64,000 nucleotides of DNA, taken from NCBI GenBank assembly GCA_010909725.1, contig JAACMV010000006.1:514196-578195 (forward strand). Direction: 5' to 3'. Every line of letters begins with the position of its first letter. Position 1 is the first letter of the stretch. Below the pieces are notes generated by a model that saw only the letters and a program-made list of their open reading frames with translations, was not told where the DNA came from and made no database searches. Shown here in pieces: positions 12,323 through 23,400 of the stretch. A program made the translations under genes and the position numbers. Source of the DNA: Picochlorum sp. 'celeri'. Lineage: Eukaryota; Chlorophyta; Trebouxiophyceae.

Positions 12323-12724
12323 ATGGCTCACTCTAGGCTGAAATACGCCGTGGACCTTGAGAAGCTCACTGCAGAGTCTCCAGGGCATTTCATAGTGTAT
12401 TGCATCAAGCATGTGCACAATAACAAAGTATATATAGGACAAACGAAGCAAGCTTTGCTTACTCGAATTCGAGCGCACCAAAAAAGACCTGTTCGAAAGA
12501 TGAGAAAGGATGTCCAGGCATTACAAAAGACGTCTGAGACCTGGACTGATGTGTTCAAGGTATATATTTTAGATATTGTACAGAGTAAGAGAGAAGCTAA
12601 TGCGGTTGAAACAAAGATGATCAGAGAGTTTCAGTCACACACTGCCCTGGGGTACAACGACCCTCTGATGGTTGGTGACCCATTTTGCAAAGGAATGTAC
12701 CAACAAATGTATCGACGCACATAA
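12323..12724 (+). CDS. Small GIY-YIG nuclease domain protein
   Basis: This single-exon gene encodes 133 aa, nearly all of it a GIY-YIG fold, a metal-dependent nuclease domain. The motif elements are in the right order and spacing: FIVY at residues 23-26, VYIGQT at 36-41, conserved Arg in LLTRIRAH (about 45-52), Glu96 in VETKMIREF, and Asn112 in LGYN. There is no visible DNA-binding extension, zinc finger or reverse transcriptase, so it is not an obvious Penelope element; stand-alone forms of this size are common in phages, large DNA viruses and homing elements. It sits 134 bp left of the MULE1 terminus, on the same strand as the Cys-rich gene on the other side of MULE1. Whether it is an active mobile gene is unknown. 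Confidence 0.82.
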   Translation: MAHSRLKYAVDLEKLTAESPGHFIVYCIKHVHNNKVYIGQTKQALLTRIRAHQKRPVRKMRKDVQALQKTSETWTDVFKVYILDIVQSKREANAVETKMIREFQSHTALGYNDPLMVGDPFCKGMYQQMYRRT

Positions 12725-12858
12725 AGATATTTTTGTTACCGCTACGTAAAATATGCACTGTGTTGTAAATAATATCAACATCGCATGCAGGCAGACACTC
12801 TTGTCTCCTTGATCTTCTCATATCGTCTTTTTTAAGGAAGCCTTGGATTCGGAATAGC

Positions 12859-13003
12859 TTCGTTAGGCTGGGAGGGACGTTACGCACTTTTCTCCCTCTA
12901 CGGTGCATTATATTTCCTGAAACAAATATATTATTAAATCTCAGATCAATATACAGATTTTGATATTACTGTGAGGCAAAATGATGCAGTGTACGCGAAG
13001 AAC
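12859..13003 (+). repeat. MULE1 left terminal inverted repeat
   Basis: The arm reads TTCGTTAGG...GGGAGGGACGTTACGCAC inward and ends at ...GTACGCGAAGAAC. It matches the reverse complement of 18,316-18,460 at about 85-90 % by eye. From 13,004 to 13,246 there is only the leader of the transposase gene. Confidence 0.88.
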
Positions 13004-13246
13004 GGAGCAAATGTTTCCAGCGCGACTCTGCATCCACGGTCCAGGCATGGCTTTGATAGGCGTAGCAGGAAAAAGGAGATTCCGACGGTTGGTTACATGC
13101 GCAGAATCGTCACCACTTCGTCCACATTAATTTATTTTCCTTAACAATTCTCGCGTGTAATTAATCACGTATAATAATAATTATAAGAAGATGTAAAGCT
13201 GGTAGAACGCCTGCGCGATTCCGCAGAAGTCACCAACGAACATCGG

Positions 13247-15837
13247 GTGGTTACTCGCACGATGAACGAGTATATCGGTGCGTTGGCATGGTTGGGCCAT
13301 TTATTGTACTTTATATTTACTAAAAAGTCTTTCTGGTGTGCAGAACTGATTGATAAGTGGGAACGGGAGCGCAAGGATGAGCCAACCGTTTCCGATGACT
13401 GTGGTGTATCCCGTCTGGTCAAGATGAAAGATGAAACTGTGTATCAAAGAATCATGAATAAAGAGCGTTTACTGGAGAAACGAGTGTATATGTGCCATCG
13501 TGGCAAGAAAAGAACCAGAGCAAGGAAATCAGCGGACGGTAGGCGTTCCGTGGAATCCAAGAAAGACATTGCATGCCGGTATGAGATGTGGTGTGTACGA
13601 TTCGCAAGCGAGCCTTCAAAGAAATACTTTGTCACGATGCATGGTCACACTGGTCATGACCCTGCTGCCAACTATCAGGAGATGAGATGGCTTCGATCAA
13701 ATGATCAGATAATTGAGAGCATTTGCTCAATGGTGCGTTCTTTCATGCAATTGACCCGCCTGTCAGCAAGTTCTTACGAAAGAGTTGGTTCTCTCTCTGT
13801 GCAGCTCTTTGATTGTATGACACCTGCGCAGATTCTAGACCATCTTCAGCGAGGTGCACTTCCGGGAGACCTTTCTAACCCATTTTCATCATTGACATTA
13901 CCCCGCATCAAGGCATTCCAACAGAAGCATTGGAGAAGAACACGCATCTCTCAACATGACGGAGATGCTGTCCATCAAATGATACACGCACCGAATTTTC
14001 CCTTGTTGTCTTATTCCAAGAAGAATTTGCAGCAAGCGACACAGGCAGGATTGTCACAGCATTACCCATCTGAGAAATTTCATATTGCAATCTGTTCCCC
14101 ATGCCAAGCATTGATGCTGAAAAAATTTGGAGATCTTGTTTTCCTTGACACGGTCCATGGAATGACAAAGTATGGGTATTACAACATGACGATACTGGTC
14201 TTGGATGAATATGGTCATGGATTTCCTGTTGCATTCATGCTATCAGAGAAAGAGACATCTAAAGAATGGACATTATTAATCCAATCGGCTTTTAAGGTAG
14301 GCCAGTATCGTGTTGAAATCCTGTAAATGGACTGGTTAATAGTATGTTGCATTGACTGCAGAAAGCCGGAAGAGACCCTTCCAAAACCACATTCATGATT
14401 GATAAAAGTTCTGCCCTCATAGCAGCAATTAAGAGACTCGGTGGGAATTACTTGTTGTGTATTTTTCATATGATGCAAGAAATAGATCGTCGCCTAAACC
14501 ATCATTCGTCTGGACTAGGAGCAAAGGAGAAAAAGGCACTCAAATATCGAATCCACAAGGATATCACAACCCTGCGCAGAATTGAGGATGATCGCATGTT
14601 TCGGGTGAGAAGTGAAACATTCAAGAGAAGTCTTTTATTTGATCCCAAAGGCATGTCGAATGCGGAAGAATTCGTGGCATATTACCAAAAAAGTTGGGAG
14701 TCATGTGCTGACAAGTGGGCAGCTTGCGGACGAACAGAATTCAAGCATTTGCAGCAAAATACAAACAATTTGATCGAGTCTTTCTTCAATCAATTGCGCC
14801 AGCGGTTTTGCAGGAAGAAGAAAACACGATTAGACGAGCATTTAGAAGTCTTGGTGCTCAAAGTCATTCCACAATATCTGACCAGGAGGGCCAACATTGA
14901 GGCAGGCATTGAAAAATCCAAAAACGAGGAACTGAATGAGATCACGGAATCTAACGTAGCCCAACTGGTTGAGACGGGTTACTTCAAGTTGGTTGATTAT
15001 TCCATTGGCCAAGGATACGTGCAATATCAGAAAAATGGGGAGAACTTTTCTGAATGGTTCTGCATGGCTGAGTTATCGTGCACCTGTCGCAATTATTCTG
15101 GTGCCTGCATCCACATAGAAGCTGCTTCAAGGTATTTAGACTCCCAGAGTCGAGCGTTAAAGTATCAAACTTTGTTGAACCATGCTCAACTTCTGAGGAA
15201 GAAATCTCTGGTCAGGGTTGTTGAACAGTCCTTGCATGTCTCTTTGTCAGGCAGCGCACTCACGCACGAGGCTGACGCGTTGCATGAATATATGGGAAAG
15301 CGAACAGAGACATTTTTCATCGACGCCGAGAGGGCCATTTGCAGTTGTGGCATGTTTCTGAGGGTACAGATCTGCGCACATGTGTTAGCCGTACTCCATG
15401 AAGCACCTGTAGACCTTTGCAACGTTGGTATCGAAGCCGAGGCGGCTATTCCCGCAAAAGTCTTTCAACAGCCTAGACTTTGCAGCAATAGAAAGGATGA
15501 TACTGATAAAGGCATGACATCCCTGGCAAAAGAGGAGTGTGCAAAATTTCAAATGCTGCCACATGCAAAATTTCAAATGGACTATGAGAAAATGTCCATA
15601 AATAAATGTGCTAAATTAATGCAGTTGTGTCGACGTATACCTGAGGAGAACCAGAGGAGAGCTTGCGACCTTCTTGAAGAACTGGAATCACAATTGCAAG
15701 AATTCTTACCTCCTCAGCTGATGGAGACTTTCACACAAGAAACAATTACAGAGGAAAAGAAACAAGGACTCTCAAGATACAGCACAGATCGAACATACAA
15801 GCCTCTGTATCCTAGGAAAAAGCAAAAACATCGTTAA
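13247..15837 (+). CDS. MULE1 transposase (DDE, two SWIM zinc fingers)
   Basis: The model is join(13247..14296, 14362..15837), with a 65-bp GT-AG intron, phase 0, and 841 aa. The N-terminal part has a Cys/His DNA-binding-like block (YMCHRGK ... HGHTGHDP), followed by the MULE DDE core: Asp301 (FLDTVHGM), Asp364 (FMIDKS), the CIFHMMQ block, and Glu489 (NNLIESFF). Two SWIM motifs follow, CTC...CIH (about 590-601) and CSC...CAH (about 677-690). This is the enzyme that moves MULE1 and acts in the nucleus. It is homologous to the MULE2 transposase in the DDE and SWIM regions but 600 aa shorter. The start is uncertain: a good acceptor precedes 13,343 (ELIDKWERE), so an upstream exon is possible. The frame is intact. 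Confidence 0.88.
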
Positions 15838-18132
15838 TTGAAAGTATCTATTGGTAGGCCAGAATTGGCAGCACTGAGTATCTGATGGACTCGAGTTCTC
15901 ATTCCTTCAGCAGTCTGGACACTGAATTCCCATCGGTTGATGAGCGAAACAACGTCCTCTTTGGCGGACAATGGAGTTTTACATTCCATAGCATCCACGA
16001 AACATTTGATACATGCCAGAGTGTATGGTCCACAATCATACCCGTTTGGCTGTTGGGGCGAATTGCATGATTCAATATCTAAATCTTCGTACTGCAAATT
16101 TTCCCCACACTCAAAGTACTTCCCTGCAGAGAGGAACACTTTTATGTTGTCAATATCAATACGAGCATCGTGGCAACTTTGTTTCGACAAGGAATCTAGA
16201 TGAAGTATGAAAGTTTCCTGGGGGTCAAGTGGGAACCCAATAAGAATCAGGCTCCAATGAGATGATAAACCAACAGGAAGCAGGAGGAAATCGGCGAAGC
16301 GTGGTATGCGATTCCACAGAGTTCTCATACGGGCGAGGTCTCCTTCGCAATTGTATATCGATTCATAGACATAGCTCTGGCAAACCCATATATATTGCAA
16401 AGGGTCCCCAAGATCGTTTGAATTCATCAGTCTGTAAGCTTTTGCCAACCGAGTGCTAATATGCCAAATGTAAGCATTGATATCCCAATCAGACAACCAG
16501 AGGGAGAAGTTTGTTTTCAACGCTCTCAGGCGATCATCTGGATAGTCCTTGCTCACTCTGGAGTTATCCTTGGCAATTCTGCAATACTCCTCAACCATCA
16601 AAGTCTCATCTTCTTCGCTGGAACTTCCTTCTCTCTCAAGTTTCTCATCCGTGACTTCAAGTAACGGCGAATCAAATTTTGTGCAATATTTGTGGACCAG
16701 TTGAAATCCGTGGCCCTGCTGTAGAAGGTAATCATTGACAACCTCTAGATCCTCAAGATGATTGTCTCCATAAGGCAGTTCGAGTATTTCACGCGGTCCA
16801 TAGACATCACATTCACTAGGCTGTGTACTGTGTAAAAGACGCCTACTGAATCGTCTGAACTCTCCCTTGGAGCCATCCAAAAGGACTTGGCAAAAGTCAT
16901 GGCTGTAAGCCTTTATTGTTCCTTGCCTCCCAACGTATGCCAAGTCTGTCGCTCCCATGATAACTACTCGCTCTCCGACACACTTTGGTTCAATTCTTAT
17001 TCTCACAGGCGTTGCAATCAAGCTTTCCAGTTCACATAACCTCAACTTTTTGTGCTCACAACCTTCCCATGCAACTTTGGCTCCCTTGTGCGCTTTGATA
17101 ATCTCCCTCACAACACCGATTTTTTTCTTCTTCACATTATACACTGTAGTACCTACTTCAATTTGGCTTTGATCTTGTTCAGGTATAAAACTGTCGGAGA
17201 TACCTTGCGCATCATGCATTCGAACATGTCTATCCTTATTGCAACCACATTCATGCAAACGCGGAAGCATTGCACCAATGTGATAGTCTGCGCTGTCCCT
17301 TATAAGTATCCGAAGTTCGTCCTCTTCTTCTATACGTATTACTTTACGCTGATGTCCATTTGGAGTAAGGCAAATCGCGATGAGAGTTGGGTCAAGTTCA
17401 CAGTAGTCTCCTTGCTGTTGTCGCATGTGGTCCTCTATCAAAAAGAGATGTAATTTTGCCTACAAATACAACACCCTGATAAGAAAGGATCCCGGGAGTC
17501 ATATGTGAAGCATTCGAATCCCTACCTGAAGCCAGACATGCTCTGGTACCCTTCCTTCCCCAAGGTAGTTTGTGAAAAATTTGAAAAAGACAAGGTCATT
17601 CCCAGCTCTGCGTGGAGGATGCTCAACTGTGGTTGTCACCCAAGGTTTCTCGCTGTAAAATAAATTTCGAGGGAAATCATTTACAAACTTGCTCGCATCA
17701 ATCTCGGTGCCACCCTGCGATCAACACAAACCAAAGGATGAAGTTGAATGGTCTTCTGTTCAGCAGCAGATGTTAACCTGTTTAAGAACGCACCTGCATG
17801 CGTGCTGCCTCGAGCAACACGTGATAATATTCCTTATCTGTTATATTCTTTTCCTGTTTCTGGTCTTTCATCCGACATCTTTGTCGTGTGCGATACTTCT
17901 TTGGATCCTTAATCGACAAAAGGCCTGGTATGTCGTCCGTGTCAAGAACGCATCGATGCAGGTCTTCCCATTTCTCGGACCACTTATCAACATTTCGATA
18001 AAGTCTTTCTGCCCATTTGCTCTTGTTGAGTCCATGTCCACGAACAGTGTCCCGAAGACATTCGCACAAATTTTCAAACCCAAGAGCAAGCTGAACTTCC
18101 AGATCAGTGGGCTCAAACGTCGTCATGGTCAT
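15834..18132 (-). CDS. Ulp1-type (C48) cysteine protease carried by MULE1
   Basis: The model is complement(join(15834..17459, 17526..17714, 17794..18132)), encoding 717 aa. Both introns (79 and 66 bp) are GT-AG and phase 0. The C-terminal quarter is a Ulp1/SENP protease domain, which cleaves SUMO or related modifiers. The catalytic set is visible: His577 (SSHWSLILI), Asp598 (LHLDSLS), a Gln near 646 and Cys652 (QPNGYDCGPY). The N-terminal 500 aa are unlike known proteases and may bind DNA or partners. The last codons overlap the end of the convergent transposase gene by 4 bp. Plant MULEs are known to carry Ulp1-like genes; here all catalytic residues are present, so activity is plausible. The substrate is unknown. 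Confidence 0.85.
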
Positions 18133-18315
18133 ATTTTACATCTGTTAGAAAGTTCTCTTGGCCATGGCAACCCGAGAGCATGATAAACAATGGTTTTGCT
18201 GGTAATCGTTGTTGTTTTCACGATAAAGGTTTGAGCGTTATGCGTTTTGGACATCTACACCCATCAACGGGTGGAGGCGACCGGGCAAACGGAGCCATTT
18301 CCACTCGATAGCCTC

Positions 18316-18460
18316 GTTCTTCGCGTACAGTGCATCATTTTGCCTCAAAGTAATATCAAAATCTGCGCATTGAAATAAGGTTTAATAATATATTTGTTTG
18401 AGGAAATATAATGGACTGTAGAGGGAGAAAAGTGCGTAACGTCCCTCCCGCCCTAACGAA
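18316..18460 (-). repeat. MULE1 right terminal inverted repeat
   Basis: Reverse-complement partner of 12,859-13,003, again 145 bp. It contains the ATG (18,411) that opens the following Cys-rich reading frame. Confidence 0.88.
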
Positions 18461-19721
18461 TCGGGTCCCCGGAGGGATAGCTTATCGCCAGAAAGCAAAG
18501 CAATATCAGGGTGGAACAGAAGCATTTCAAGAGATGCTTCATAAAAGCTTGAAGAAAACCATTGATGTGATAGGTGGAAGAATGCAGAGGCTTCAATGGA
18601 AAGAGAAGGACATTGAATTATACCAAGCTGCAGATTGGAATGATATATCAGCATTCATATCTATCTTCTTGGAGTTGGACGAATTTCCACAGGCATTCCA
18701 AGAGCAATGCTCCAGTGGAAATTCCATAGATTTTACGGAGTTTCTCAAAAAAGGAAGTGCCCTGAGAGAGTTCCTCACAAACCATGTGCATCAATCCCCT
18801 TATGTCCTGCAAATCAGGAAAAAGGCAGGTTGTGATTGTAGATTTTGCACAGGTTGCATCATCAAGCCACCAAGAATGGATTTCGAATCATTTGAAGACT
18901 TAAACTGGGTTCCTTTGCCGTTGAAGAAACAAGCAGGGCCAAATGAACTACACTACAAATCATTTGATGAGTTGTATGGGACACACCCCAACCACATGGA
19001 ACAGCCAAGTCTTCGAGATTCGAAACCTGATCGGAAAGGAAAGCACAGTATATATACTGCCAGCAGGGCACGGTCGTTCTTGCGTTGTAGCAGCTGCTTA
19101 AAGAGGAGAGTTATATATGTGGAAAATGCCCAACAGTCCCTAACAAAGGCTGAAAAAGCGTACATCAAGATATTGGACGAATTGGACATGTATGTGTGTG
19201 GTTCAGAGGTTAACAATACATCAATCACGAACGAAACTAATGCTGGATCGAACAATATTGTGGATATGACGTGTGAGGAAGATTCTGCAGCAGGCAACAG
19301 CAGGCACGACACACAAGTCTTCACATTTTATCTCAGGGATGGACTGACATGCAGCACTCCAATGGAAAGTACTTACTTTTTTGGAAATCGTTTGCATCAA
19401 AAGAGAAACTTGAAATTGTGCTCACATTGTGGACTAGAGGAAAATCATGTCCAACAGGCTACAAGAGAAGAGCTGCAAACGTATTCGAATGTCTTTCATC
19501 CTTGCTCTGTTTGTTTAAACATTGCTGACGGTCGGAAGCGCCCAAAGCCTTTATATGGCTCCAAAATAACTAAAAGAAGAGGATCAAGCGCTGTTTCTAC
19601 AAACACGACCATGAGAAGCAGTGCCAAGGAGTCTGACAGGGATGCTATGAGGGATGAGCCAGGAGAGGCCTTAGACACTGGACCATCTGGCCAGTATTCC
19701 ATGTGCGCCGATTCAGATTAG
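18411..19721 (+). CDS. Cysteine-rich protein of unknown function, 5' end inside the MULE1 TIR
   Basis: The open frame is 436 aa. The first 16-17 codons lie in the MULE1 inverted repeat, so the ATG at 18,411 may be adventitious; MLHKSLKK at 18,534 or an upstream exon are alternatives. Zinc-ligand-like clusters are visible: CDCRFCTGC near residue 142, a CSSC motif in the block ARSFLRCSSCLKRRVIY near 220-236, and CSHC...CSVC near 336-369. The arrangement of a CxxC ribbon with KRRVIY, later YVCGS, recalls uncharacterised proteins near transposons in other eukaryotes, but this is from memory of the pattern only. The C-terminus is low-complexity. The gene lies between MULE1 and MULE2; MULE1 may have interrupted it. 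I do not assign a function. Confidence 0.55.
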   Translation: MDCRGRKVRNVPPALTNRVPGGIAYRQKAKQYQGGTEAFQEMLHKSLKKTIDVIGGRMQRLQWKEKDIELYQAADWNDISAFISIFLELDEFPQAFQEQCSSGNSIDFTEFLKKGSALREFLTNHVHQSPYVLQIRKKAGCDCRFCTGCIIKPPRMDFESFEDLNWVPLPLKKQAGPNELHYKSFDELYGTHPNHMEQPSLRDSKPDRKGKHSIYTASRARSFLRCSSCLKRRVIYVENAQQSLTKAEKAYIKILDELDMYVCGSEVNNTSITNETNAGSNNIVDMTCEEDSAAGNSRHDTQVFTFYLRDGLTCSTPMESTYFFGNRLHQKRNLKLCSHCGLEENHVQQATREELQTYSNVFHPCSVCLNIADGRKRPKPLYGSKITKRRGSSAVSTNTTMRSSAKESDRDAMRDEPGEALDTGPSGQYSMCADSD

Positions 19722-19917
19722 TGTCTCAATGATGTATTTATCAATTGCATTGCTGTTAAACACTCTATTTGACTATATATATCCAGTTATATGCTTGTAT
19801 AGCCAAATTTATTTTTTTGAGGAAATCTACTTTTTTGCCGAATCGCCGACCCGATTTGAGATTTGGTGATAGACGGGAACCAAGGAATCAAGTAAAATCG
19901 TAGGTGACAGACCATCC

Positions 19918-20063
19918 GGGCCTCCCAGATAGATCTCGCAGGCCCGGATTTGGACCCTCCAAAATCGGCCATTTTGAGCCCCCCAAATGAGGGCCTCCCA
20001 GCTGCAGCCGGGATTCCCTCATTTCCGCCAAAGCCAAAATCGGCCCAAATGAGGGCCTCCCGG
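19918..20063 (+). repeat. MULE2 left terminal inverted repeat
   Basis: It starts GGGCCTCCCAGATAGATCTC and is rich in AAATGAGGGCCTCCC-type direct subrepeats. It matches the reverse complement of the split right arm. Confidence 0.88.
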
Positions 20064-20420
20064 CTAGTAACCGTCAACAATCCCTCGACGCTACTTGGCC
20101 AACAAAACCTACTGCCCTTGACGTAGTATCAATTGTAACAAACAATGGATCATCAAATTATGTTTTATATCCACCCGTGGGCTGAGTAGCCCAGCGCATC
20201 GGGTCGACAGCGCGATGGTGTTGTTGATCGCGAAACAGGGTTCCCACCCATTCTCCGCAAGATTATCGGGAACGGTGCGTGATTGTGTTTCATAGTATTG
20301 ATTCATTATATTTTTAGAGCCCTTGATGCGAACGAACGAGTCGAATTCCTCGGACCAAGCCAGCGAGTCTGAGAACCAATAGGTCCTGAATACCAACAGG
20401 CATGTTTTACACGTTTCACA

Positions 20421-23400
20421 TCATTGACGAGTGGTGTTGTCACGCAGATTTTCCCTGATACTACGGAGGGTAGCCTCAACATGTGTCCCCCGAGGTTGAG
20501 TTCCTGGATTGGGAGGAATCTGGCCAGCAGGTGGTGCAGGTGGTGGGCATGGAGTGGCATCGATGTCTACCGACTCTTCCTCTTCGGTGTTTCTTGTAAA
20601 CTGAGCTAGATATTCAAGACCATCAGAGAAGAGTGCGTTCTCCGAGTTGGGGGCAGAGGAGCTCTGGCGAGAGAACCTGACCTGAGTCACAAACCGATTT
20701 TCCCGGCAATCAAACGCCCGCGATCCTGAGACGTGGCTGGAATTATTGTTTGAGCTCGCAGCGTGCCTCTCCTTGAAGACTTTGATTTGATTCACGGCAG
20801 GTAACATGAAGTCGTTCAACCATTGCATTTGCACGTGATCATCCATGGCATCAAAATCTCTTTTCATACTTTTGATGGCGTCAGAAAGGAGGCCACTGGC
20901 GTGTCTCCTTTGACTAGTGCGCGATGCGTCGTCCCTTCTAGGCAAGGCAATGTCGTCTTGTGTGTGAGGTGCCAATTCCAACTGCGCCTGCAGGGCCGTG
21001 ATCCATTCCTCATTGACCTCGTTATTTTTCTTGATGGAGAGGGAGCCTTGCATCTGGTTCAGGATTTCCCTCAAATCATCTTCGCTTGAACAACCAAGCC
21101 CAATGAGATGCGGACATATAGACAGCAGGTTGTAGCAATGGCATGTGCAAATATTGTCACTGGCATTGACAAAATATGGGAGGCGTTTCTTGTTTGAATC
21201 TTTTGCTGGAAATTCTCCAGCGACATAAAAGCTGATTGGCCAGCACTCGTAGACATCCACGGGCTCGTCGGTCGTTCTATCTTCTCTCATTTTCTGGACT
21301 GGCGTAGGATTCTCGTGTTGAAGGCCTCTTCGGACAATGTCTGCAGCAGCCATGATGTGATCCAGGTTCAGATGGCATTCTCCATTGTCTCCTCGCATCA
21401 GTGCCTGGATGTGCGTGCAAATATCGTCTTCATTCGCGTCGCATGTGCAGCTTAAGTCTCCCAGGCAAGAGTAATGCACCAAGCCATCTTTGCACAGCAT
21501 TCTCAGAACTCGGTCATCGCCAAAGGAAGTAGAGACAAGTGAACCTGGCGTTTCTGGGAGGACGACTGGACGAATGTGTCTTCGAAAGTAAGCAACAGCC
21601 TCATCGTATTGTCTCTGTAGCAGTTCTCTTTGGGAAACATCCCGATTTGCGAGCTTCGATTTCAGAACTTCGATGTGGTAGTCAGTGGCTTTGTTTATCA
21701 GCGTTTGAATCAGCAGGTCCCTTCTCTTGGCCCTCATTCCACGTAAATAGTCGCGCTTCACGCTCCTGAAAAACCTCTCGAGAAGGTTGTTTGTATCAGA
21801 TTTCATGTCGCGAAGATCTCGCCTGCCATGTCTGCTCCAGGTATCGTCAATGTGTGACCATTCCTGATTGTAGTAAGCAAGGAGTTTGCCACTGCTATCA
21901 ATGCGCTGGAGAAACTCCCTGAATGAGGCCTCTTCGCGGTCAAATGCCTGATCGAGTGTCATCAGACTTAGCTTTCGAACATACTTGAGGACTGCTTTGC
22001 GACAACTGTCTTCTCTCACAGGGCTGTCAGCACTCCTGAGGTGTCGGCCCCAGGCTTGCATGACATGGAAGATGCAGAGAACATATCGATATTTCAGGGA
22101 TTTCAATGCTGCAATGCACGCCGTAGACTTGTCCAACATAAATGTGATGGTTTCTGGGTCAAGATCACACGCCTCAATGACAGCCTTCAAGAATTCCCTC
22201 CACTTGGCAGCCGTTTCTCCTCCAGAGCACACACAATAGGCCACTGGGAATCCATTGCCATATGGATCTCTCACCATCATGGTCAGCGTGATGTCTCCTT
22301 TTTTGTTCAGAGAGTGGCATGCGTCAATAAAAATCATTTTGCTGCATACTCGAAGCACCTCTCGTTGTTCTTTAGTCATGAAGGCCATCTGCCAGTTCCC
22401 AGGTTCATCCACAAGGTACAGGAACGTGTCTGCATTGTTGTCCATCAGTTTCCTGCAGGACTCTCGGTCATTTCGAAGCAATGCTGCATTTTCGCTGCTC
22501 AGAAATTGTCTTCTTGCCTTCTTACAAGCTGACAAAGTAAGCCAACTCATTTCCTCATCGTTCAAAGAGAAGTGCGCCCTGCCCCATCGGCTAAGATGCA
22601 TGAATGCCTGCTTTGGTGAGTGATCTCTCTCTTTAAACAAGGTTTCCAATGCTGCATGGAGATTATCGGGAACAGCTTCTCCAAGACTGAAAACTCTGGG
22701 ATCGTGATTTGTGTGGCCACATGATTTCACAGCATAGATGCGCCCAGGATCACTTTGGTAATACGTAATACGGACTTTGTAGCCGCAATCAACTTTTTTT
22801 GAAATCCTCTTTGTGGTCAGGACCCTGCGTTGCTTGCCACGATGGCATTCCAAATTCACAATAATGCAAGGTTTTTGCAACTTCTGATAGTGCAACCTTT
22901 CCTCCAGCAGGTCTGTCTTGAACTGGTCCAATGAAGTCCCAGCGGTGCTTGCCACAATGCCTTTCTGCTCCTTGCAGAATTGTTTGCTAAGGCCGACATG
23001 TATTTGGTCAGGCCTCTTCAGATGCTCTTTGCGGTGGTTGAGGGGGCAGCATTCCGCAATCTCAAATAATGCCTTTATTTCTGCGAGTCGAGTTGCCAGA
23101 TCCTTTTGCAGCTGATCCTCTGGCACATCATGTGCAAAGTCGAATATGTACAAATCGTCTTGACTCTGTTCAGGGATGCACTCATGTTGCATCATGTACT
23201 TTTCCTCGTCGAGAACGAGGAATTTTTCGACTTTCAACCAGCCAGTTTGGAGAGTTTTTCCTGTAAAGTGAGCATGGCGTCCCTCATTCTCGAGGAGCAC
23301 CTTTACCTTGACAACTTTTCCCTCTTTCTGCTGCACTGCTACCACCTTGCCCCACACGCCATTTTGTATCCCTGCTTTATTCTGTTTTTCGTCTTTATTG

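Larger units (their letters stand above)
12859..18460. mobile_element. MULE1: Mutator-like element with transposase plus Ulp1-type protease
   Basis: The 5602-bp element is bounded by inverted repeats of equal length (145 bp). It carries a MULE transposase on the plus strand and a Ulp1-like protease on the minus strand; their 3' ends overlap by 4 bp. I could not find a matching 8-11 bp target duplication outside the arms: 12,850-12,858 and 18,461-18,469 differ. Confidence 0.85.

Noticed and set aside
12621..12908. 95-codon minus-strand frame beginning MHRRGRKVRNVPP
   Set aside because: Its first codons are the MULE1 TIR and the rest has no protein signature; it mirrors the 18,411 start by TIR symmetry.
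13247..13342. An upstream intron ending at 13,342 in the MULE1 transposase, with a donor at 13,269
   Set aside because: The only phase that fits the acceptor passes through a TGA just before the donor, so the plain open frame was kept.
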